From the NCBI GenBank assembly GCA_013288015.1, contig JABDCR010000013.1:11405-53861 (forward strand): a DNA stretch of 42,457 nucleotides, in the 5' to 3' direction. The notes under the pieces are model-generated. The model saw only the letters and a list, made by a program, of their open reading frames with translations. It did not search any database and was not told the origin of the DNA. The translations under genes and the position numbers were made by a program. Origin of the DNA: Bacteroidota bacterium (GTDB lineage: Bacteria; Bacteroidota; Bacteroidia; B-17B0; Aurantibacillaceae). Positions 1-7,661 of this stretch are shown here, one piece after another; the first letter of the stretch is position 1, and each line of letters starts with the position of its first letter.

Positions 1-929
1 GCAGGCAGCTATACTTTTAGTGTGATAGATTCATTAACCGCAGGTGGTTGTGTAAACGCATCACAATTGGCTAATACAGTTACACTAACTTTAGTTGTAA
101 ATCCAACCCCACCTGTACCAATTTTAACGGCACCAACAGGCACAAATAATGCCTTCTGTCAGGGTTCTCCTGTACCATTAACTGTAAATTCAGGAACAAG
201 TACAGCGGTGTGGTATAGCAATAATACAGTAGTAAATGTTGGATCAACTTTTACCCCTCCAGCCAATACACTGGCAGGCACATACACTTTTAGCGTAATA
301 GATTCAGCAGCAGCAGGAGGTTGTGTAAGCGCATCGCAATTAGCAAATACAGTTACATTAACTTTAGTTGTAAATCCAACTCCACCGGCGCCAATTTTAA
401 TGGCACCAACAGGCACAAATAATGCGTTCTGTCAGGGTTCTCCTGTACCATTAACAGTAAACTCAGGCGGTTCAACCGCGGTATGGTATAGCAATAATAC
501 AGTAGTAAATGTTGGATCAACTTTTACTCCTCCAGCCAACACACCGGCAGGTACGTACACTTTTAGTGTGATAGATTCATTAACCGCAGGTGGTTGTGTA
601 AATGCATCACAATTGGCTAATACAGTTACATTAACTTTAGTTGTAAATCCAATTCCACCTGCACCAATTTTAACGGCACCAACAGGCACAAATAATGCGT
701 TCTGTCAGGGTTCACCTGTACCATTAACAGTAAACTCAGGCGGTTCAACCGCGGTATGGTATAGCAATAATGCGGTAGTTTACACAGGTTCAAGTTTCAC
801 TCCTCCAACGTCTAGCTATCCTGCAGGCAGCTATACTTTTAGTGTGATAGATTCATTAACCGCAGGTGGTTGTGTAAACGCATCACAATTGGCTAATACA
901 GTTACACTAACTTTAGTTGTAAATCCAAC
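1..929 (+). repeat. Tandem 273-bp protein-coding repeats
   Basis: The Ig-like modules recur at DNA level: the anchor tctgtcaggg occurs at 155, 428 and 701, exactly 273 bases apart. The third copy carries one extra codon, so its period is 276. Bases 1-107 are identical to bases 823-929, a distance of 822 (273+273+276). The high nucleotide identity points to recent duplication or gene conversion between modules. Confidence 0.9.
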
Positions 930-1725
930 ACCAACAATAAATGTAAGTGGTGCATCTTCAGATACTGCTAGATGCGGACAAGCAACAGGTGGAGTTTCTA
1001 ATCTTACTGTAAATAATGTAAGTGGTGGAACGCCGGGTTATCACTTCCAGTGGTACTCAGGTGCGCAGCCAATTGCAGGCGCAACCTCTCCAGTATTAAG
1101 CGGTCAGCAAGCGGGTAATTATAATTTAGTAGTTACTGATACAAACGGTTGTGTGGCTAATGTAAATGGTGGTTCGTTAACCTTTACAGTGCCGGCTTCT
1201 GCTGCTATTCATGCACAGGCTATAACTAATCCAAATCCGGCAACAGGTACTATACCGTTAGCTGTTACTTTTAGCAACACATCTACCGGAGCTAATAGTT
1301 ATAACTGGTCTTTTGGAGATGGAAATAGTTCAACATCTGTAAGCCCAACTAATACATATACCAATGTAGGTACATATACTGTTGTACTTGCAGCAATTAA
1401 TGGAACATGTACAGATACATTTAGAATTAATGTTATCGCTAACATTGCAACCACTATTATTATTCCGAATATATTCTCTCCGAATGGTGATGGTATAAAT
1501 GATGAATTTTTTATTCCTAATACAGGAATGAACTCTTTAAACTGTGATATATTTAATCGTTGGGGCCAATTATTGCACAGTATAACAGCGCCTAACCAAG
1601 GTTGGGATGGTATAACGCCAAACGGAGATAAAGCTCCGGATGGCACTTATATGTATATATTACAAGCACAAGGATTAGATGGTAAAACATACAAACAACA
1701 AGGCACTGTTACCTTAGTGAGATAA
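1..1725 (+). CDS. T9SS type B adhesin, 3' part only
   Basis: This is the last 574 codons of a large secreted surface protein; the frame is already open at base 1, so the true start lies outside the window. From residue 1 to about 308 it consists of roughly 91-residue Ig-like modules with a CQGSP...VWYSNN...GGC core, two Cys per module. Residues about 309-397 form a SprB-like module (GGTPGYHFQWYSG). Residues about 400-480 are a PKD domain with WSFGDG. The last 90 residues are the gliding-motility-associated C-terminal domain (IPNIFSPNGDGINDEF, FNRWG, GWDG, PDGTYMYIL, ending GTVTLVR), which in known proteins directs export and surface attachment through the type IX secretion system. The 3' part closely resembles the gene at 2339-7531, so the two are tandem paralogues. 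The ligand is unknown. Confidence in the secreted-adhesin class is high; adhesion itself is inferred. Confidence 0.9.
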   Translation, partial: AGSYTFSVIDSLTAGGCVNASQLANTVTLTLVVNPTPPVPILTAPTGTNNAFCQGSPVPLTVNSGTSTAVWYSNNTVVNVGSTFTPPANTLAGTYTFSVIDSAAAGGCVSASQLANTVTLTLVVNPTPPAPILMAPTGTNNAFCQGSPVPLTVNSGGSTAVWYSNNTVVNVGSTFTPPANTPAGTYTFSVIDSLTAGGCVNASQLANTVTLTLVVNPIPPAPILTAPTGTNNAFCQGSPVPLTVNSGGSTAVWYSNNAVVYTGSSFTPPTSSYPAGSYTFSVIDSLTAGGCVNASQLANTVTLTLVVNPTPTINVSGASSDTARCGQATGGVSNLTVNNVSGGTPGYHFQWYSGAQPIAGATSPVLSGQQAGNYNLVVTDTNGCVANVNGGSLTFTVPASAAIHAQAITNPNPATGTIPLAVTFSNTSTGANSYNWSFGDGNSSTSVSPTNTYTNVGTYTVVLAAINGTCTDTFRINVIANIATTIIIPNIFSPNGDGINDEFFIPNTGMNSLNCDIFNRWGQLLHSITAPNQGWDGITPNGDKAPDGTYMYILQAQGLDGKTYKQQGTVTLVR

Positions 1726-1738
1726 AAACTGCAAGAAT

Positions 1739-1763
1739 AGATTTTTGTTTTTTACAAAAATCT
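1739..1763 (+). terminator. Hairpin after the first adhesin gene
   Basis: A perfect 10-bp stem (agatttttgt with acaaaaatct) around a five-T loop starts 13 bases after the stop codon at 1723-1725. It is A/T-rich and lacks a classical GC stem with a U-tract. It could end transcription together with the much stronger palindrome just downstream. Confidence 0.5.
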
Positions 1764-1780
1764 CAGATGTTAATTTTTAT

Positions 1781-1834
1781 AAGCAAATTCCCCACCAACG
1801 AAAAAATATTTTTTCGTTGGTGGGGAATTTGCTT
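1781..1834. terminator. Perfect 54-bp palindrome, probable terminator
   Basis: Bases 1781-1806 are the exact reverse complement of 1809-1834, with only the self-complementary TA at 1807-1808 in the middle, so all 54 bases form one perfect palindrome. The arms carry a GC-rich core (ccccaccaacg) flanked by A/T runs. It lies between the first adhesin and the promoter of the next operon. A strong rho-independent terminator is the simplest role. The symmetry is perfect, so it would work in both directions and could also extrude as a cruciform. Confidence 0.7.
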
Positions 1835-1845
1835 TTAGTTAATAT

Positions 1846-1877
1846 TTTGCAATTCTTTCGAGAATTGCATATATTTG
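1846..1877 (+). promoter_or_regulatory. Bacteroidota-type promoter with dyad in spacer
   Basis: TTTG (1846-1849), a 20-base spacer and TATATTTG (1870-1877) match the Bacteroidota housekeeping promoter pattern (TTTG, about 20 bases, TAnnTTTG). The spacer holds an 8-bp inverted repeat, gcaattct/agaattgc at 1849-1868, capped by TTCG. The dyad could be an operator or the base of a further hairpin. Expected transcription start is near 1884, just upstream of the ATG at 1896. Confidence 0.65.
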
Positions 1878-1895
1878 TGGTAAATGATAATTATT

Positions 1896-2306
1896 ATGAA
1901 ATTGTTAAGATTATTTCTGCTTGCAGTTTTTTTTGTTGGATTTGTTAGAGCAAATGCACAAACGCAAATGTCTGATGAGGCGAAAACAAAATTACGTCAA
2001 AATGTTATTAAAGCACAAGCTAATAAGGCTAAACCTATTAATTCAGTAGGTAGTGTAAATAATGGTAGCTACGTAACTAATGGACCTGTTAATAATATTA
2101 ATGAAGATGATATCTATATGGGGCGTAAGGCAGAATTTTTAAACAACCTTACTGTAAGTGAACTTCCTAGTGATTTCCCGAAATACGATAAGAGTTATGG
2201 ACTTAGATACTACAACAATTTAGTAGATAATTATTATGGCGCACATAAAAATATTTTGCAGCCGAGAGTGAAAGAAAAAATGGAAAGAATGTATCCGTCA
2301 AAATAA
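1896..2306 (+). CDS. Small secreted protein, unknown function
   Basis: This encodes 136 residues. The ATG at 1896 is chosen because it opens directly into a signal peptide (MKLLRLFLLAVFF, probable cleavage after NAQ); the in-frame ATG at 1884 would add only four residues. The mature protein is hydrophilic. An N-terminal part rich in Asn, Lys and Ala is followed by a Gly/Asn/Ser/Val stretch (GSVNNGSYVTNGPVNN) and a more ordered acidic and aromatic part containing MGRKAEFLNN, ELPSDFPKYDKSYGLRYYNN and YPSK at the end. I recognise no catalytic motif, lipobox or sorting domain. It has its own promoter and lies 32 bases upstream of the 1730-residue adhesin, so the two are probably co-transcribed. 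A role in export or display of that adhesin is conceivable but only inferred from position. Confidence 0.8.
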   Translation: MKLLRLFLLAVFFVGFVRANAQTQMSDEAKTKLRQNVIKAQANKAKPINSVGSVNNGSYVTNGPVNNINEDDIYMGRKAEFLNNLTVSELPSDFPKYDKSYGLRYYNNLVDNYYGAHKNILQPRVKEKMERMYPSK

Positions 2307-2338
2307 AAAACAAGTAGATTACTCAAAACATAGTATAG

Positions 2339-5300
2339 ATGAAAAAAATAAAACTACTTTTTGTTGCAATAATAGTATTATTTAGTGTTAGAATTGGTAA
2401 GGCACAGGGTAACACTTGTCCGGGTACGCCTTTTTGTACGGCAGTAGGACAAACATTTAATTATCCAAATGTACATAATGGAAGTACAGCATCCGGAGCA
2501 AACAGTTATGGCTGTTTAGGAGCTGAGCCAGACCCATCTTACTTTTATATTAAAACTCTTGGAGCAGGACCTATGACTTATGTTTTATCGCAAGGAACTA
2601 CTCCCGGTGCCGGTAATATAGATGTTGATTTTGTTGCATGGGGACCTTATAACGCAGCACAGTTTCCGAACGCTTGTGCTAATCTTAACGGAGCTTGCTC
2701 AGGTGGTCCGGGTAATCTAACAGCTAACCCGCCTTGTAGTGGTGGGATTGCAGATTGTAGTTATAGTCCTGCAGCTACAGAGAATATGACCTTAAACTCA
2801 CCCGGTGCAGGTTTTTATTATATCATTATGATTACTAATTATTCTGGATTCACCCCTCCTGGAACAGCTGGTACTGTTTCTTTAGAACAAACTGGCGGAC
2901 CTGGAAGCGATTGTTCAATTACCTGTCCTCCTACAACTATAAATATGTTAGCACAGGACACCACTAATTTTTATGCTGGTACCGCAACTTATATGCCAAA
3001 CGGAGCAACGGTGCAATGTGGTTTACCTTTTTATATTTTCCCTAACCAGCCGGCTTTTGTCGATCCAACTAGTGATATTTTAACCCCTTGTTTGATGTTG
3101 GATTTTAATCCGTTTCAGAATAATTTAAATACCGCCGGAAATGTATCGGTATATGAAGGCGGATCTCAAGTATTTGATTTTTGCAATGGGTGCCCTCAGG
3201 GAACAATTGGTGGTGGCGTTGGAATGGCAGGAGGTGATTTTAATTTGTTTTTATCTTTTATGGATACTGCTTTAAACCATGTTGTATCTTTTTGTAATAC
3301 TGGGACTGTAGGTTCTACAGTGGTTTCTTTAAAAAATTGCTGGGATGGTACTACTTATGCCGGACCTCAAACATGGAATACAAGTACGGCTGGTTGTTTT
3401 TCTTTAACTATTCCGCCAAATGCCGATTTAGGTTCTGCGATATATACTATAAGTCCTGCCAGTGGATCTTCTGGTCTTATTTCAACTTTTTATGATGGAT
3501 TTGCTTATGTAGATCCAAACTTTATGGCTGCAGGTACATATACATTAACTTATACATTTCATGGCCGTAATGGTTGTGCACCCGGTATAGGCACTTATGT
3601 TTTTACTGTACCAACTAAACCAATTGTTTCTATTGCACCAAGTTCTACTACAATTTGTACAGGTTCTGCAGTTACTTTAACAGCAAGTGGTAATGCAAAT
3701 ACATATGTATGGTCACCTGGCGGTGCAACTACTGCTGCAATTAGTGTAAGCCCAACCAATACTACAACTCCTACAACGTATACTGTTACCGGAAAAAATA
3801 CTGTAACAGGTTGTAAAAATACAGCTACTGCAACAGTAACAGTTAATCCATCGCCAATAGTAACTGTAAATAGTCCTACAATATGTGCAGGTTCAACAGC
3901 AACTTTAACGGCTAATGGGGCATCTACTTATACCTGGAATACAGGTTCAAATGCAAATCCCTATACTGTAACACCGGGTGCTACATCATATACGGTAACC
4001 GGAGCAACTGTTGCTGGTTGTACTAACACTGCGGTATCAACAATAACTATAGTTCCTCCACCAAGTATAAGTCTTGCTCAATCAACATTTACTACTTGTT
4101 TAAATGCACCTGTTACTTTTACTGCAACAGGAACAACAAACTATACTTGGACTCCAACTACAAATATGACAGGTTCTAACACCGGAAACCCAACAGTAAC
4201 TCCAACATCTGTAGCAACAACTGTTTACACGGTAACTGGCACAACAGGTAACTGTGCCGGTTCAACGGGTACGGTTACTTTAACTGTAAACCCATTACCA
4301 ACCGTTTCAGTTACAGCTACAAGCACGTCGATGTGCTCAGGTGGCAGTTCAACTTTAACTGCCAGCGGAGCAAATACTTATACTTGGACTCCGGGTGCAA
4401 CATTGAGTCCAACAACGGGTTTAGTTGTAACGGCTACACCTACTGCAACTACAATTTACACCGTTACCGGAACAGATGCTAATAATTGTGTAAATAATGA
4501 TACAATTAGTATAACTGTAAATCCAACACCAACAGTAGGTGTGGCTGGTGGGGGAGGAAATTCCCAAACGGTTTGTGGTGGTGGCCTTGCAAATGCTACG
4601 GTTAATGGAATTACATTTACTGTTACACCGACTGGTTCAGTTACCTGGACAAATAGTAATACAAATTTAGGAGGTCCTCTTTCTGTTGCATCGGGTAGCG
4701 GAAATATTGCTTCATATCCGGCTCCAACAGTTACAGTACAAACAGTGGGTGTAATTACAGCAAATTCTACTGTAGCAGGTTGCGCATCTACAAACAGTAC
4801 GCAATTAACTTATACTATTACAATTAACCCTATACCTGGCGAAACAGGTGAAACTATTACTCCTGCCGGTTGTGGCATGAATAACGGAACTATTACTGGT
4901 GCAACCGGAACGGGCGGTAGTGGAAACTATAGTTACCAGTGGAACAACACCGGAGGATTTGTTCCAAGTTCATCGTATACAAATGGAGCAGGCACTTATC
5001 CTTTGCAAATACAAGATAATGTTACAGGTTGTATCTACTCTCAAAACTTTACTATATCAAACTCAGGGGCACCTTCACCTCCAGCAGTAACGCCAAGTGC
5101 AACAGCTGCATGTGCCGGAGGAACAATAATTTTAACTGCTAATCCATCAGCGCCTGCCGGAACAACTTATAATTGGACAGAAGCAAATGGTAACATTGGT
5201 ACTGGCGATACATATACAGTAACTAATATACCTTCATCACCTAATCCTTATACAATTGGTGTAACAGCCACATCCGGTGGTTGTACTGGCATTGCCGCTA

Positions 5301-7531
5301 CAACTAGCATTACTGTTAATGCTATACCACCGGCACCAACCTATTCGTTACCAACAGGCCCAGATACTGCTTATTGCCAAGGCTCACCACTTCCTTTATC
5401 GGTAAATTCGGGTACAACAATACCAGTTTGGTATAGCAATAATGTATTTGTATTTGCGGGTTCACCTTATACTCCACCGGCTAACTTGCCAGTAGGCACG
5501 TATACATATAGTGTTATAGATTCTATTCCATTGGCACAAGGAGGTTGTACAAATGCATCACCATCAGCTAATACACTTACATTAAGTGTAGTGGTTAATC
5601 CAACACCACCGGCACCAACCTATTCTTTACCAACAGGCCCAGATACTGCTTATTGCCAAGGGTCTACAGCGCCATTGTTAACAGTAAACTCGGGTACAGT
5701 AATTGCAGTTTGGTATAGCAATAACGTATTTTTGCAATCAGGTTCAACGTACACCCCACCGGCTAACTTAGCAGCCGGCACATATACATATAGTGTTATA
5801 GATTCTATTCCGTTGGCACAAGGAGGTTGTACTAATGCACCACCATCAGCCAATACACTAACATTAAGTTTAACGGTTAATCCAACACCGCCTGCACCAA
5901 CCTATTCGTTACCAACAGGCCCAGATACTGCTTATTGCCAAGGCTCACCACTTCCTTTATCGGTAAATTCAGGCACAACAATACCAGTTTGGTATAGCAA
6001 TAACGTATTTTTATTTGCGGGGTCACCTTATACTCCGCCGGCTAATTTACCAGTCGGCACTTATACATATAGTGTTATAGATTCTATACCGGCAGCGCAA
6101 GGAGGTTGTACAAATGCATCACCATCAGCTAATACACTTACATTAAGTGTAGTGGTTAATCCAACACCACCAGCACCAACCTATTCGTTACCTATTGGTC
6201 CTGATACTTCTTATTGCCAAGGTTCTACGGCACCATTGTTAAGTGTAAATTCAGGTACAGTAATTGCAGTTTGGTATAGCAATAATACAGTTATAAATAT
6301 AGGCTCGACTTATACGCCGCCAGCTGGCTTAGCTTCGGGCACGTATACATACAGTGTTATAGATTCTATTCCATTGGCACAAGGAGGTTGTACCAATGCA
6401 TCACCATCAGCTAATACACTTACTTTAAGTTTAACAGTTAACCCAACACCACCGGCACCAACCTATTCATTACCAACTGGTCCGGATACTGCTTATTGCC
6501 AAGGCTCACCACTTCCTTTATCGGTAAATTCGGGTACAACAATAGCGGCTTGGTATAGTAATAACACGTTTGTATATGCGGGTTCACCTTATACTCCATC
6601 GGCTAACTTAGTTGCGGGTACTTATACGTTTAGTATAATAGATTCTATACCGGCAGCGCAAGGCGGCTGTACAAATGCATCGCCATCAGCTAATACATTT
6701 ACAATAAGCTTAACAGTTTATCCAACTCCTACGGTTAACGTTAGTGGAGCATCTTTAGATACTGCAAAATGCGGACAAGCAACGGGTGGGGTTTCAAATA
6801 TTAATATAAATAATGTAAGTGGCGGAACACCAGGTTATCATTTCCAATGGTACTCAGGCGGTCAACCAATTGCGGGTGCAACTTCTCCAACATTAAGTGG
6901 TCAACCAGCCGGTAATTATAACTTACAAGTAACCGATACAAATGGTTGCGTAGCCGGTGTAACAGGTGGTTCTTTAACATTTCCTGTGCCTGCTATAGTG
7001 CAACCAACAGCCTCATTCTCAACTACACCAAGTCCTGCTGTGGGGCAGGTCCCTTTAAATGTAGTGTTTACTAATCAGTCGACTAATGTAACTCCTACAT
7101 CAACTTATGTTTGGGCGTTTGGTGATGGTAGTGGAGCTATTATAAAAGATACCAGTCATATTTATACAAGCGCAGGCACTTATTCGGTTGTTATGGTTGT
7201 TTCAAATGGTAGTTGCCGAGATACAGCAAGAGTAACTATTTTGGCAGAAACCGCTACTACACTTATAATTCCGAATATATTTACTCCAAACCAAGATGGA
7301 ATTAATGATGTATTCTATATTATTAACACGGGCATGGTTAGTTTAACATGCGATATTTATAATCGTTGGGGACAACTGTTACACACAATAACTGCACCTA
7401 ACCAAGGTTGGGATGGCATAGTGCCTAATGGCGATAAAGCACCTGACGGAACTTACATGTATATATTACAAGCTCAAGGCTTAGATGGTAAGGCATATAA
7501 ACAAGAAGGTACCGTTACTTTAATCAGATAG
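2339..7531 (+). CDS. Giant T9SS type B adhesin, 1730 residues
   Basis: A secreted surface protein with a signal peptide at residues 1-23 (ends GKAQ). Residues about 24-420 form an N-terminal region with a YGCLGAEPDPSYFYIK motif of the kind seen in Bacteroidota gliding-associated proteins. Residues about 425-835 are several Ig-like, Thr-rich modules (TYTVTGT signatures). Around residue 850 there is a SprB-like module (NNGTITGATG, YSYQWNN). Five long CQGS modules occupy about 996-1460, followed by a second SprB-like module, a PKD domain with WAFGDGSG near 1600, and the type B sorting domain at about 1640-1730 (IPNIFTPNQDGINDVF, YNRWG, GWDG, ending GTVTLIR). Its last 280 or so residues closely match the protein ending at 1725. 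It probably shares a transcript with the small secreted protein 32 bases upstream, and a clear terminator follows. T9SS export is well supported; adhesion is inferred. Confidence 0.92.
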   Translation: MKKIKLLFVAIIVLFSVRIGKAQGNTCPGTPFCTAVGQTFNYPNVHNGSTASGANSYGCLGAEPDPSYFYIKTLGAGPMTYVLSQGTTPGAGNIDVDFVAWGPYNAAQFPNACANLNGACSGGPGNLTANPPCSGGIADCSYSPAATENMTLNSPGAGFYYIIMITNYSGFTPPGTAGTVSLEQTGGPGSDCSITCPPTTINMLAQDTTNFYAGTATYMPNGATVQCGLPFYIFPNQPAFVDPTSDILTPCLMLDFNPFQNNLNTAGNVSVYEGGSQVFDFCNGCPQGTIGGGVGMAGGDFNLFLSFMDTALNHVVSFCNTGTVGSTVVSLKNCWDGTTYAGPQTWNTSTAGCFSLTIPPNADLGSAIYTISPASGSSGLISTFYDGFAYVDPNFMAAGTYTLTYTFHGRNGCAPGIGTYVFTVPTKPIVSIAPSSTTICTGSAVTLTASGNANTYVWSPGGATTAAISVSPTNTTTPTTYTVTGKNTVTGCKNTATATVTVNPSPIVTVNSPTICAGSTATLTANGASTYTWNTGSNANPYTVTPGATSYTVTGATVAGCTNTAVSTITIVPPPSISLAQSTFTTCLNAPVTFTATGTTNYTWTPTTNMTGSNTGNPTVTPTSVATTVYTVTGTTGNCAGSTGTVTLTVNPLPTVSVTATSTSMCSGGSSTLTASGANTYTWTPGATLSPTTGLVVTATPTATTIYTVTGTDANNCVNNDTISITVNPTPTVGVAGGGGNSQTVCGGGLANATVNGITFTVTPTGSVTWTNSNTNLGGPLSVASGSGNIASYPAPTVTVQTVGVITANSTVAGCASTNSTQLTYTITINPIPGETGETITPAGCGMNNGTITGATGTGGSGNYSYQWNNTGGFVPSSSYTNGAGTYPLQIQDNVTGCIYSQNFTISNSGAPSPPAVTPSATAACAGGTIILTANPSAPAGTTYNWTEANGNIGTGDTYTVTNIPSSPNPYTIGVTATSGGCTGIAATTSITVNAIPPAPTYSLPTGPDTAYCQGSPLPLSVNSGTTIPVWYSNNVFVFAGSPYTPPANLPVGTYTYSVIDSIPLAQGGCTNASPSANTLTLSVVVNPTPPAPTYSLPTGPDTAYCQGSTAPLLTVNSGTVIAVWYSNNVFLQSGSTYTPPANLAAGTYTYSVIDSIPLAQGGCTNAPPSANTLTLSLTVNPTPPAPTYSLPTGPDTAYCQGSPLPLSVNSGTTIPVWYSNNVFLFAGSPYTPPANLPVGTYTYSVIDSIPAAQGGCTNASPSANTLTLSVVVNPTPPAPTYSLPIGPDTSYCQGSTAPLLSVNSGTVIAVWYSNNTVINIGSTYTPPAGLASGTYTYSVIDSIPLAQGGCTNASPSANTLTLSLTVNPTPPAPTYSLPTGPDTAYCQGSPLPLSVNSGTTIAAWYSNNTFVYAGSPYTPSANLVAGTYTFSIIDSIPAAQGGCTNASPSANTFTISLTVYPTPTVNVSGASLDTAKCGQATGGVSNININNVSGGTPGYHFQWYSGGQPIAGATSPTLSGQPAGNYNLQVTDTNGCVAGVTGGSLTFPVPAIVQPTASFSTTPSPAVGQVPLNVVFTNQSTNVTPTSTYVWAFGDGSGAIIKDTSHIYTSAGTYSVVMVVSNGSCRDTARVTILAETATTLIIPNIFTPNQDGINDVFYIINTGMVSLTCDIYNRWGQLLHTITAPNQGWDGIVPNGDKAPDGTYMYILQAQGLDGKAYKQEGTVTLIR
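5327..6726 (+). repeat. Higher-order A-B-A-B-A coding repeat, 561-bp dimer
   Basis: The anchor ttattgcc occurs at 5371, 5650, 5932, 6211 and 6493. Steps alternate 279, 282, 279 and 282 bases, so every second step is exactly 561. Odd copies read CQGSPLPLSVNSGTTI and even copies CQGSTAPLL(T/S)VNSGTVIAV. The tract therefore grew by duplication of a two-module unit rather than of single modules. Confidence 0.9.
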
Positions 7532-7552
7532 AAAAATAAAATTTAATAATAG

Positions 7553-7586
7553 AAGGGCTTTCATAGAAATATGAAAGCCTTTTTTA
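7553..7586 (+). terminator. Rho-independent terminator after the giant adhesin
   Basis: A 10-bp perfect stem (ggctttcata with tatgaaagcc), extendable by A-T and G-T pairs at the base, closes a GAAA loop. It is followed by a T-rich run. It starts 22 bases after the stop codon of the 1730-residue adhesin gene. Confidence 0.85.
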
Positions 7587-7591
7587 TTTTA

Positions 7592-7639
7592 TGACTGTCA
7601 ATCAGTCACACGCGCTATCTTTGGCAAAAAAATTGACAG
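7592..7639 (+). promoter_or_regulatory. htpG promoter region with nested inverted repeats
   Basis: TATCTTTG at 7616-7623 matches the Bacteroidota TAnnTTTG element. No TTTG is evident at the usual upstream distance. Instead there is an inverted repeat tgactg/cagtca (7592-7597 and 7603-7608, loop tcaat). A second inverted pair, ctgtcaat... in the form tgtcaat (7596-7602) with attgaca (7632-7638), flanks the core element. Such symmetry suggests a repressor or activator site, fitting a stress-controlled chaperone. The element is seen; the regulator is unknown. Confidence 0.55.
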
Positions 7640-7661
7640 AGAACAGTAAAAAATTAAAACT

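Noticed and set aside
159-689. Two similar 85-codon minus-strand frames
   Set aside because: They are mirror images of the 273-bp coding repeats, which is why they look alike; no start context or independent features.
1745-1948. Open frame of 67 codons just after the first adhesin
   Set aside because: It runs through the hairpin and the 54-bp palindrome and overlaps the start of the secreted-protein gene in another frame; no protein-like features.
1-6726. Repeats that might be a CRISPR array or satellite
   Set aside because: Units of 273-282 bp are in frame, code for Ig-like modules and have no spacers.
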